Source: Pseudoalteromonas luteoviolacea S2607
Lineage (GTDB): Bacteria > Pseudomonadota > Gammaproteobacteria > Enterobacterales > Alteromonadaceae
Direction: 5' to 3'
NCBI RefSeq assembly: GCF_001625575.1
Contig: NZ_AUXV01000045.1
Coordinates: 62,001 to 126,000, forward strand
Length of the DNA: 64,000 nucleotides
Both the position numbers and the translations under genes were made by a program. The first letter of the stretch is position 1. Each line of letters begins with the position of its first letter. The notes beneath the pieces were generated by a model that saw only the letters and a list, made by a program, of their open reading frames with translations, was not told the origin of the DNA and made no database searches. Positions 54,548 through 62,048 of this stretch are shown here, one piece after another.

Positions 54548-54567
54548 TAGCGTACACTTGTACGCTA
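54548..54567 (-). promoter_or_regulatory. FabR-type operator upstream of fabA
   Basis: TAGCGTACACTTGTACGCTA is a perfect palindrome with 9-bp arms and a 2-base spacer, ending 25 bases upstream of the fabA start. Its core AGCGTACA-N2-TGTACGCT matches the site I recall for the TetR-type repressor FabR in front of E. coli fabA and fabB. Confidence 0.75.
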
Positions 54568-54704
54568 AACAACTCTGAACAGTTAAATTTTTACCAAGAA
54601 TAGTCGTCAAATGCATTAAAATTAATTCTCTTTGCGATTAACGCGATTTTTGATTGAAAAAACTTTATAATCAGATTGTTTTGTTAGAAATTTAATGGAA
54701 GTTT

Positions 54705-55559
54705 ATGATCCTTTTTGTAGATGCCTTAACGGTAATAGATTTTTCTTACTTGTGTGCCAAGCGCGGAGCTGTTGGCGAAAGTTGGATTGTAGATATGACT
54801 TTGCACGGTCAGCTGAATGAAGAGTCAATGGTATTGGACTTTGCTAAAGTAAAAAAACAAATCAAAAGTATCATTGATAGTACAATAGATCATAAATTGG
54901 CCATTCCTTCAAAGTTAGCTTGTCAGTTTGAACAAAATGATGGCAGAGTTGCTTTTGACTATCATTTTAACGGCCACCATCTGGCTATGAGTGCACCAGA
55001 CGAAGCGGTTTGTATTGTTGAAGGTGAACAAATCGATGTGCAATCGGTGGTTGCATTTCTGAAAGGGCAAATACTCCCCAAAATGCCTGACAATGTAAAA
55101 GATATCGAAATTACGCTTCGTCCAGAAGAAACTAGCAGCTTTTACTACCATTACAGCCATGGATTGAAAAAGCACGATGGAAACTGCCAGCGAATTATTC
55201 ATGGACATAGATCATTAATTGGTATTTTCTTTGATGGTGTCAGTATGCCGAGACTGCAAAAAGAGTGGTCTCAAAGGTGGGAAGACATATATTTGGGCAG
55301 CGAAGAAGATTTAATTGAGCATGCTCAATTAAAATATATTACTGCTAGTGATAACGATTATGCTTTTGCATATAAGTCTACACAAGGTTACTTTGAGATG
55401 AGTATAAGTCAGCAGAGGTGTGAGATTTTACCGTGTGACACCACTGTGGAGTGCATCGCAGACTACCTTGCGACAGAGATTAAAAAGTCATATTCAGACA
55501 AACAAGTTAAGGTACGGGCATATGAAGGTGTCGGTAAAGGAGCAATAGCTTATGCATAA
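54705..55559 (+). CDS. Tandem 6-pyruvoyl-tetrahydropterin-synthase-like (QueD-like) protein
   Basis: This 284-residue protein contains two PTPS-like halves. The N-terminal half keeps the latter family pattern (WIVDMTLHGQLNEESMVLDFAKVKKQI) but no zinc His set. The second half has the zinc segment YHYSHGL and CQRIIHGHRSL (Cys161, His166, His168), where the Cys-to-His spacing is four residues instead of the three I expect in QueD. QueD makes carboxytetrahydropterin for queuosine. No other que gene is here. It overlaps the M23 gene by 8 bases. The degenerate first half suggests a structural or new role. Confidence 0.75.
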   Translation: MILFVDALTVIDFSYLCAKRGAVGESWIVDMTLHGQLNEESMVLDFAKVKKQIKSIIDSTIDHKLAIPSKLACQFEQNDGRVAFDYHFNGHHLAMSAPDEAVCIVEGEQIDVQSVVAFLKGQILPKMPDNVKDIEITLRPEETSSFYYHYSHGLKKHDGNCQRIIHGHRSLIGIFFDGVSMPRLQKEWSQRWEDIYLGSEEDLIEHAQLKYITASDNDYAFAYKSTQGYFEMSISQQRCEILPCDTTVECIADYLATEIKKSYSDKQVKVRAYEGVGKGAIAYA

Positions 55560-56370
55560 ACTGTTACTTTTGTTCGGAGCATGTTTGGCACTCAGTGCAC
55601 AAGCATTAGAACTGAAAGGCCACCTAACTCAAGGTGGTATGGTAACAGGCAGTATTGAAGGTGCAGAATCAGTTTCGCTGAATGGTAAGTCGTTGCAATT
55701 AACACCAGATGGGAAATTTGTATTTGGTTTTGGTCGAGATGCAAAACCAGAACATTCACTTTCATGGGTTGATAAAAGTGGGACTAAGCACACGAAATCG
55801 TTGCTCATCACTAGCAGAGATTACGATATTGATAGAATAACGGGTGTCGCAAAAAAGTACGTTTCGCCACCCAAAGAAGTGCTTAAACGCATTCGCAGTG
55901 ATGCAGCCAAAGTCAGTGCAGCTAGAGCAAAGGCAAGTACCCTTGAGTATTTTTTTGAGCCAGTTTACCGACCGGCCAAAGGTCGTATTTCCGGAGTCTA
56001 CGGTAGTCAGCGTTACTTCAATGGGGAACCGAGAAGGCCACACTTTGGTTTAGACATCGCCAATAAAACAGGCTCGCCGATTTGGGCGCCGTTGTCAGGC
56101 ACAGTGGTGTTAGCTGAACCTGACCTATATTACAGTGGTGGAACACTCATTCTCGATCATGGCTATGGTATTACCTCGACTTATATCCACATGAGTAAAT
56201 TGCATGTAAAAGTAGGGGATAAGGTAAACACAGGCGAACTGATCGGTGATATTGGTGCAACGGGTCGTGTTACTGGCCCACACTTGGATTGGCGCTTTAA
56301 TTGGTTTGGGGAGCGTTTAGACCCTGAGTTATTAATGATTGATAAATTAGCAAACAGTAAAAAGCAGTAA
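55552..56370 (+). CDS. M23 family peptidase, periplasmic
   Basis: This 272-residue protein has a signal peptide (LLLLFGACLALSAQA) and a C-terminal lysostaphin-like M23 domain (about 140-265). The zinc ligands are in HFGLDIA (His and Asp) and HLDWRF, with the middle motif STYIHMS. The N-terminal part is a beta domain (ELKGHLTQGGMVTGSIEGAE). M23 enzymes cut peptidoglycan cross-bridges. It overlaps the upstream PTPS-like gene and lies 4 bases before the thioesterase gene, forming a three-gene run. Confidence 0.9.
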   Translation: MHKLLLLFGACLALSAQALELKGHLTQGGMVTGSIEGAESVSLNGKSLQLTPDGKFVFGFGRDAKPEHSLSWVDKSGTKHTKSLLITSRDYDIDRITGVAKKYVSPPKEVLKRIRSDAAKVSAARAKASTLEYFFEPVYRPAKGRISGVYGSQRYFNGEPRRPHFGLDIANKTGSPIWAPLSGTVVLAEPDLYYSGGTLILDHGYGITSTYIHMSKLHVKVGDKVNTGELIGDIGATGRVTGPHLDWRFNWFGERLDPELLMIDKLANSKKQ

Positions 56371-56374
56371 ACAA

Positions 56375-56806
56375 ATGACAGACTTAGAAAGAGATGCGGT
56401 TATCAAAAAGCGTATTGAAGACTCTACAACTTCAGTTACAAAGACCGTTTTTCCCGGTAGAACAAACCACCACAACACGTTATTTGGTGGAGATGCGCTA
56501 GCATGGATGGATGAAGTTGCTTTCATTGCGGCAACACGATTTTGCCGTAAGCCGCTAGTGACTATTTCATCTGACCGTGTTGATTTTAAAGAGGCTATTC
56601 CAGCAGGCACGTTTGCCGAACTAGTTTCAAAAGTTGTGCACGTAGGTAATACGAGCTTGAAAGTAGAAGTGCAAATATTTTTAGAAACGATGCATAAAGA
56701 CGATAAGCATCTTGCTATTTCCGGCAATTTTACTTTTGTAGCGGTAGATGACAACCATCGCCCAACACCTGTTGTGTGCGAGAATATGTTAAACGGTTTT
56801 AAATAA
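56375..56806 (+). CDS. Acyl-CoA thioesterase, hotdog fold (YciA/BACH type)
   Basis: This 143-residue cytoplasmic enzyme has the motif RTNHHNTLFGGDALAWMDEVAF with the catalytic Asp and the Asn/His pair, and VTISSDRVDFKEAIPAGTFAEL, typical of YciA-like enzymes. It hydrolyses acyl-CoA to free fatty acid and CoA; chain preference is not readable. It ends a closely packed run with the M23 gene and the PTPS-like gene, though no common pathway is evident. Confidence 0.92.
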   Translation: MTDLERDAVIKKRIEDSTTSVTKTVFPGRTNHHNTLFGGDALAWMDEVAFIAATRFCRKPLVTISSDRVDFKEAIPAGTFAELVSKVVHVGNTSLKVEVQIFLETMHKDDKHLAISGNFTFVAVDDNHRPTPVVCENMLNGFK

Positions 56807-56811
56807 AATGG

Positions 56812-56973
56812 TTATTTTGGGGATTGCGCTTTACGTGAAAGACTTTCCCCAGTCTCGCCTACTTTTATAGTAATAGCACCTACCTTTAACCCCCTTGTTG
56901 TGTGCACTAAAGAAAGTTTACACTCCATCGTCTCAGCAACTCCATCAAGCATGTTAATTTTTGACACGATCAA
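56812..56973 (-). CDS. Short minus-strand reading frame, possible gene remnant
   Basis: This frame is open from an in-frame TGA near 57080 down to the TAA at 56812-56814, about 82 codons, but contains no ATG until 56952. A TTG (56973) follows AGGACGAGA and a GTG (56967) is also in frame. The translation (GQAVIVGKKRLHRTRLIVSK, later LSLVHTTRGLKVGAITIKVGE) looks protein-like rather than random, with alternating hydrophobic and charged residues. A plus-strand shadow is excluded, because no plus ORF covers this stretch. It may be a short gene with a rare start or the remnant of a longer gene. I recognise no family. Confidence 0.3.
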   Translation of the reverse strand: MIVSKINMLDGVAETMECKLSLVHTTRGLKVGAITIKVGETGESLSRKAQSPK

Positions 56974-57223
56974 TCTCGTCCTGTGCAGCCTCTTTTTGCC
57001 TACGATGACGGCCTGACCATCTTTAAGTTTGTTGAATAGGCAAACCTTTAAAATATGGTTACTTGCATACTTGGCGTTTCATAAAAATTTAATATGCAAG
57101 ATTTTCACTTTAAAATAGATGACCTTCTTATCTGATGTATGTTCTTTAAACAATAATCAATCCAGCTTCAAAATACTGTTCTACACTTATTTGTGGTTGA
57201 TCCTAACAGTTAAGGAGGTAGTG

Positions 57224-57517
57224 ATGATTTCCGTACATAGAGAGTATTGTTTGTCAGGCGACAAGAACTTGCACGCCCACGTTGAGGTCTATCCAACGGG
57301 GATTTTGGATGTCGATATTGTTGAGCTTCACGAGCATCACACAACTGAGTTTAACAACATCAAATATGAGCATAATGGTGCCGATATTGCCTTAAGTGGA
57401 AAAGAAGGGGCTGTTACATGGCAAGTGGTCTTGAAAGAACGAGATGCTAGAGAGCTCTCCCATTTAATTGCAGATGCGAATGAAGAGTATGAAATTTTAA
57501 TGAGGGATTTAGGATAA
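57224..57517 (+). CDS. Small protein of unknown function with strong ribosome site
   Basis: This 97-residue protein starts MISVHREYCLSGDKNLHAHVEVYPTG after the near-perfect ribosome site TAAGGAGGTAGTG. The frame is open to 57119, but the upstream part is hydrophobic, AT-rich and probably untranslated. The body is beta-rich, then ends in a helix (RDARELSHLIADANEEYEILMRDLG). Many His and acidic residues are present. No signal peptide, no family recognised. It is likely real because of the start signal. Confidence 0.68.
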   Translation: MISVHREYCLSGDKNLHAHVEVYPTGILDVDIVELHEHHTTEFNNIKYEHNGADIALSGKEGAVTWQVVLKERDARELSHLIADANEEYEILMRDLG

Positions 57518-57609
57518 CTATTTAGATACTGTTCAATCAAAAAACAGGAAATTAATCAACATGGAAAAGTGAGAATTAAGCGCAATGAAAACATTTATCA
57601 CATATAAAA

Positions 57610-57632
57610 TGGCTGGGTTTAATGCCCAGCCA
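57610..57632 (-). terminator. Terminator after the S41 protease gene
   Basis: GGCTGGG pairs with CCCAGCC around a 7-base loop, and T4 follows on the minus strand. It is about 30 bases past the S41 stop. Confidence 0.82.
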
Positions 57633-57660
57633 CAGTGTCTAATTAATACCTAAATATTGA

Positions 57661-59607
57661 TTAGAAGAAATAACGCTTACCGTTCCACAGTTGTGTTTTA
57701 CCAGCGTCTAAGCCAACGAATTGCACGTTACCTTGACCATTTACATTTTCAGGTAAAGAAAACTCAACTAGCTTTGCAGTCGGGCCGTATGCAAATACGT
57801 TAATACGCTCAACTTTTACATCATTTACATACACATCTACATGCTCTGTGTTCGTAACTTCAATTGAGAAAACGCCTTGTGTCTCAGCCAATTCAACAAC
57901 TCGAGGTTGTAAGAAGTTTACTGTAGATGCTGATAGTGGCTGGCTAAGTAGGTCACGCGCAATTGTGTCAAAGTTGCCAACATCATTGTCTAAAATGCTG
58001 CTAAGTGTTCTTGGTACAACTTGGTTTGACACACAGCCAAAGTCTTCAATCAGCGCATTTTTGTTATGTCCATGACGTACCATTTGTCTCCATGAAACAG
58101 TCATTTCTTGGTTGTATGGCAAGAATTCAAATTTAGGCGCACCCGCGTAACGAGCAAAAACAGAATGTCTTAATACGTTTGCTCCGCCAGCACCAGTACG
58201 CAGGTTTTCACCATATACTTTTGCAGCGCCATTATCTTGTACTGCGCAAGTAAATACGTCACCTGATGAATATGTTTTCGCGTTCGACCAAACCCCTACA
58301 GGTTTGTAGTATGACTGACCGAAAGCATTGTTTTGCGCCTTTGATACATACGTTTCAGTTGCTGTGTATTGTGCATTTGTGCCCGCAACATCCGCTAGTA
58401 TATTTACCCAGTTTTCACCAAGCGTTGAGAAAATAGTATCGTTCATTAAGTGGTGGTTGATGTCCGAGTTAATGAAGCGAAGCTCTGTCGGAGAAGTTTG
58501 CTTTGCAGTAAATAGCTGTACTAATTCATCCGCATAGATGATGTTACCGCCAGGGTTGTTACGTACGTCAAATACGAGTGCGTCGGTATTAGCCAGTTCA
58601 TTTTGCATTAGGCTGCTAACAATCCACACAGAATCTTCTTTCGTGCGGTTTGGAGAGAAACTGTCTAGCTGTATATAGCCAACACTTTGACCGTCAACCT
58701 CACGAATAGCCCATGAGATTTCACTATCTGCTGTCGGCGTTGTTGTAAATGGTGACGCATTATCTTCATCTAATTCAGCTCTGATCTCAGCGAACATTTG
58801 AGCTTCTAAATTGGTACTATCTGACGTTGAATCTGCAAGTGCAGTATCTGAACCGTTTGACGCTGCTGCTGTGCGAGGCAACCTAGCAACCCACGGCACT
58901 ACTGTAGTATAAGTTTCACCAGTTGCGTGTGAAACAAATTCGATTGTTACTTCATTCTCTTCAGGTACAAGTGATATTGCGTGGCCTTTGTAAGTAATTG
59001 CACCAAGCGCACGTAAAAAACCAGCATCTGGGTTAGCACCGAAGCCTGTATTTAAGTTTTGTTCTACAACGTCATAAATAGATACACCATTGTAAGAAAC
59101 AACTTTGTCACCAACTTCTGGCAGCCTTACACCACCTACGTATGGGATTAAGTTTTCTAGAAGGTTAGATACACGTACTTCAGGGTTGCCCAATACATCT
59201 ACCGTCTTATCGAATTCGAAAGGCAGAATTGATGCAAAGTTTCTCACTGGTGTTGGGTGTACATAAACTAGGTGTAGATCACGCTGCGCCTTGAAAATTT
59301 TAGTTAGGCGCTCGTTTAACTGTTTGGAGTTAAGAGAATCAAGTTCAGCGATTACGTCGTTGATAGCATCAACTGGGTTTACGTGGCCAGTTGGTGAAAT
59401 TCCGTAGTAAAGGTCTTTCGCGTAACGGTGCACATATAGACCTTCAAGAAGTTGTTTCGCTTGATTAACAACCGTCAATTTTTCCTGTTGGGTGTACTCT
59501 GGGTATTGGATTTGATCTCTTGTTTCAGAAAGTAACGCGTAGTTGCTTGCGAAAGCTTGAGAACCGAATGTTAGTGCTAAAACACTAGCCAATATAGACT
59601 TTTTCAT
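57661..59607 (-). CDS. Secreted S41 family peptidase
   Basis: This 648-residue protein starts at the ATG at 59607 after TAGGGAAAAAG, with a signal peptide (MKKSILASVLALTFGSQAFA). It has the S41 core ALVFDVRNNPGGNIIYADELV and a following segment SSGDVFTCAVQDNGAAKVYG in which the Ser of SSGD is the likely nucleophile, as in CPAF-like members. The segment TGAGGANVL follows. An N-terminal helical region precedes a PDZ-like domain (VGDKVVSYNGVSIYDVV). It is probably an extracytoplasmic protease. The upstream frame to 59757 has no ribosome site. Confidence 0.85.
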   Translation of the reverse strand: MKKSILASVLALTFGSQAFASNYALLSETRDQIQYPEYTQQEKLTVVNQAKQLLEGLYVHRYAKDLYYGISPTGHVNPVDAINDVIAELDSLNSKQLNERLTKIFKAQRDLHLVYVHPTPVRNFASILPFEFDKTVDVLGNPEVRVSNLLENLIPYVGGVRLPEVGDKVVSYNGVSIYDVVEQNLNTGFGANPDAGFLRALGAITYKGHAISLVPEENEVTIEFVSHATGETYTTVVPWVARLPRTAAASNGSDTALADSTSDSTNLEAQMFAEIRAELDEDNASPFTTTPTADSEISWAIREVDGQSVGYIQLDSFSPNRTKEDSVWIVSSLMQNELANTDALVFDVRNNPGGNIIYADELVQLFTAKQTSPTELRFINSDINHHLMNDTIFSTLGENWVNILADVAGTNAQYTATETYVSKAQNNAFGQSYYKPVGVWSNAKTYSSGDVFTCAVQDNGAAKVYGENLRTGAGGANVLRHSVFARYAGAPKFEFLPYNQEMTVSWRQMVRHGHNKNALIEDFGCVSNQVVPRTLSSILDNDVGNFDTIARDLLSQPLSASTVNFLQPRVVELAETQGVFSIEVTNTEHVDVYVNDVKVERINVFAYGPTAKLVEFSLPENVNGQGNVQFVGLDAGKTQLWNGKRYFF

Positions 59608-59976
59608 ATCTTTTTCCCTAAGGTTATTTTTGTTGTTCCTGAAATACAAACCTTGGTTTTCCAAAAAAATAACAATATGGACAAAATACTCGATCTTTTT
59701 TAGCATTTGGCAGTGTTTGTTAGTAGTGGATTTAAGTCTGATATCTATATAAAACAATTACTTATTGGTGCTTTGCATATTTTAAAAATTTTTGGTGAAG
59801 TACTTTGTGTTTTTGAATGTTTGTGGGTAATTCCTGTATTTAGCGTCTTCGGTAGCTGATGCAATTAGCTATACAGGGGAGGTTTAGCTAAAGTTTACAC
59901 ATATTGTTGATATACACTTTCTTATGCGTGGCGCATATAAGAGAGTCTCGACAAAAATTATAGAGAAGGAATAAAC
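59608..59976. other. Divergent intergenic region, 369 bp
   Basis: This gap separates the minus-strand S41 gene from the plus-strand DUF1579 gene and must hold promoters for both. I see an inverted repeat TATGCG-TGG-CGCATA (59923-59937) close to the DUF1579 start. No ORF of interest is present and the DNA is AT-rich. Confidence 0.45.
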
Positions 59977-60513
59977 ATGCGATTGATTTTGTTAGCCGTG
60001 TCAATGGCTGCCATAAATGCACAAGCTGCGCCTTGTGACGATAAACAGTATCGAGAATTCGACTTTTGGATAGGTGATTGGCAAGTTGAGTCGAATGGTA
60101 AGTTAGCGGGGACCAGCAAGATTAGTAAAATTTTAGATGGCTGCGTTTTACTTGAAGAATACAAAACGCCAACTGGTTATCAAGGCAAAAGCCTAAATAT
60201 TTTCAATAAGGCATCGGGTAAATGGCATCAAACATGGACAGACAACACTGGTCTATTATTGCAACTAGAAGGTGAGTTTTCAAAAGGGAGAATGACACTT
60301 CGTGGCGAGACTAAAGAGTCAAACGGAACAATCAAAAAGCATGAAATTATATGGGAAAAAACAAAACAAAATACTATCCATCAGCATTGGCGTACATCAA
60401 GTAATTCTCAAAGTTGGACCACAGAGTTTTATGGTATTTACAGCCAATCACAAGTGCGTGGGTCGAATATACAAAGTGTTACAACTGACGATAAGCAAAA
60501 GCCTCTTAACTGA
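59977..60513 (+). CDS. DUF1579-like exported protein
   Basis: This 178-residue protein has a signal peptide (MRLILLAVSMAAINAQA) and the pattern REFDFWIGDWQVESNGKLAGTSKISKILDGCVLLEEY, characteristic of DUF1579-like lipocalin-type proteins. A pair of cysteines (CDD and GCVL) may be linked. The repeat of Trp and Glu in later strands (GKWHQTWTDNTGLLLQLEGEF) supports a beta barrel. The ligand is unknown. The ATG follows GAGAAGGAATAA. Confidence 0.8.
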   Translation: MRLILLAVSMAAINAQAAPCDDKQYREFDFWIGDWQVESNGKLAGTSKISKILDGCVLLEEYKTPTGYQGKSLNIFNKASGKWHQTWTDNTGLLLQLEGEFSKGRMTLRGETKESNGTIKKHEIIWEKTKQNTIHQHWRTSSNSQSWTTEFYGIYSQSQVRGSNIQSVTTDDKQKPLN

Positions 60514-60794
60514 TTGACAATTTTTCTGAACTATTATTTATTAAGGTTGTGTGGATTGGCATTAATGAAAGGGTATTTGAAATTTAAAGATAGACTTTTC
60601 AGTAGAAAATACGCGTTCTGCTTGCCTTTATTTACAATACATTAAAATTTTTCTTCATTAGAAAGTTTCATTGCCAGAACCGAATTAATGCAAAGATTAA
60701 TATCTTGGCGAGCTATAATTTCGTGTATTGAGTGTTATTTCAATTTTGGAAATGACTCAACAAAGTATTGCTGAAGTATATGTAAAGGGAAGTC

Positions 60795-61157
60795 ATGCCT
60801 ATATCTGTGTTTGTTCTGATTTGTTTGATAGGCACGTTACACCACTATATTGGTTACAAACTCATTCTAACAAAAGAAGCCCTTGATAAGGTCGAGCCAA
60901 AATATCTTTTTGGCAAGTACTGTACAAAAAGGGTCTTGAAAAATCTGTGGCACTTTTCTACAGCATGCTGGTTTGGATTTGCTGCATTAATCTTCGTTCT
61001 TTCAATCGGTAAAACGCCCACCAAAGATGCGCTAATAATGATTGTAACCGTTATTTTTTCGGTAAGCGGTTGGCTTTCTTCTACTTTTAGATGTGCAAAA
61101 ACGATTTATTGTTTGACCTTTATATTTGTTGCGGGTTTTAGTGCTGCGCACATTTAA
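60795..61157 (+). CDS. Small multi-pass membrane protein of unknown function
   Basis: This 120-residue protein has about four membrane segments (about 3-22, 53-71, 79-97 and 103-119), with a basic loop (KYLFGKYCTKRVLKNLWHF) between the first two. The ATG follows AAGGGAAGTC, a good site. The preceding 281 bases (60514-60794) hold no other gene. I recognise no family. A conserved-looking Cys is present in each of segments 1, 2 and 4. Confidence 0.62.
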   Translation: MPISVFVLICLIGTLHHYIGYKLILTKEALDKVEPKYLFGKYCTKRVLKNLWHFSTACWFGFAALIFVLSIGKTPTKDALIMIVTVIFSVSGWLSSTFRCAKTIYCLTFIFVAGFSAAHI

Positions 61158-61177
61158 TAAGGGTAGTTTGAACAAGC

Positions 61178-61212
61178 TCAGCCAGAATCGTTTGTTTTCG
61201 GATTCTAGCTGA
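61178..61212. terminator. Inverted repeat between convergent genes
   Basis: TCAGCCAGAATC (61178-61189) pairs with GATTCTAGCTGA (61201-61212) with one mismatch around an 11-base loop. It lies between the small membrane protein gene and the convergent azurin gene. Confidence 0.6.
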
Positions 61213-61227
61213 ATACATAGTCCGAAG

Positions 61228-61677
61228 TTATACGATCTTGAAAGTTCCTTTCATGATCGCAAAATGGCCAGGGAATGAGCAAAAGAATTGGTAATTGCCG
61301 TCTTTGCTTAGGCCCTTGGTCGAGAAAGTAATAGAAGTTGATTCGCCTCCGCCAATGACTTTAGTAAATGCAAAAACTCTATCATCACCGGGTTTTACAT
61401 AGCTATTCTTTACCCCGGCACGCATGCCATCAGATGCAACTGCTTTCACGTTCTGTTTCTCTGTTAACACCCAGTTATGACCCATCGCAGATGATGGGAG
61501 TTTCCCTGTATGAATAAGAGTGAGTTTAACTTGTTCGCATTTACTTGGAACTGACAGCGCTTTTGTCGAAAACTGCATCATGTCATTTGATTCTATAGAT
61601 AGTTCGCACTCATTGGCACTGCTGTGGAAAGCCGAAAAAGCCAGTGCTGTAGCTGCGAACTTAGCCAAGTTGTTCAT
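61228..61677 (-). CDS. azu: Azurin, periplasmic blue copper protein
   Basis: This 149-residue protein starts at the ATG at 61677 after AAGGAGTAACATCA. A signal peptide ends at about residue 21 (FHSSA), and the mature protein begins NECELSIESNDMMQF. The copper ligands are all present: Gly and His in AMGHNWVL, and Cys, His and Met in FFCSFPGHFAIMKG. Azurin carries electrons in respiration, for example to denitrification enzymes or peroxidases. A Fur-like box precedes it, and an imelysin gene is divergent; iron-linked control is inferred. Confidence 0.96.
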   Translation of the reverse strand: MNNLAKFAATALAFSAFHSSANECELSIESNDMMQFSTKALSVPSKCEQVKLTLIHTGKLPSSAMGHNWVLTEKQNVKAVASDGMRAGVKNSYVKPGDDRVFAFTKVIGGGESTSITFSTKGLSKDGNYQFFCSFPGHFAIMKGTFKIV

Positions 61678-61695
61678 TGATGTTACTCCTTGAAT

Positions 61696-61714
61696 GGAAA
61701 TTATTATCATTATC
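61696..61714 (-). promoter_or_regulatory. Fur-like box in front of azurin
   Basis: Read on the minus strand this is GATAATGATAATAATTTCC, matching 16 of 19 positions of the classical Fur box GATAATGATAATCATTATC. It lies 19 bases upstream of the azurin start, so binding would block expression. The remaining gap to 62048 holds no other clear element. Confidence 0.65.
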
Positions 61715-62048
61715 TTGCAAACACTTGATTTAGTAAATTACTAAATTCCTAAACCGGGTAAATTTGATAGATTTATCTTGTTTTAGATCAGTGTATCTCC
61801 CTTTGAAGCAACGACAATTGTTCATCGGCCTGAATTATTAATGCTTGAAGGCGCATTCACATGTCACCTAAAAGTGAAAATGTGCGCTTACAACATGTTG
61901 ATACAGATCAAACTATTATTAATAAAACCTGCATTACATTAATAGAAACAAAAATAATAATTGATCTCATTTGGGTGTTTCTTTACTATTTTATTGGGTG
62001 AAAATTGTTCACTCTAAAAATCATGTGAAACAAGAATCTGGGGAAATT

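Noticed and set aside
61950..61968. Fur-like stretch before the imelysin gene (AATAATAATTGATCTCATT)
   Set aside because: Only about 11 of 19 positions match, no better than expected in AT-rich DNA.
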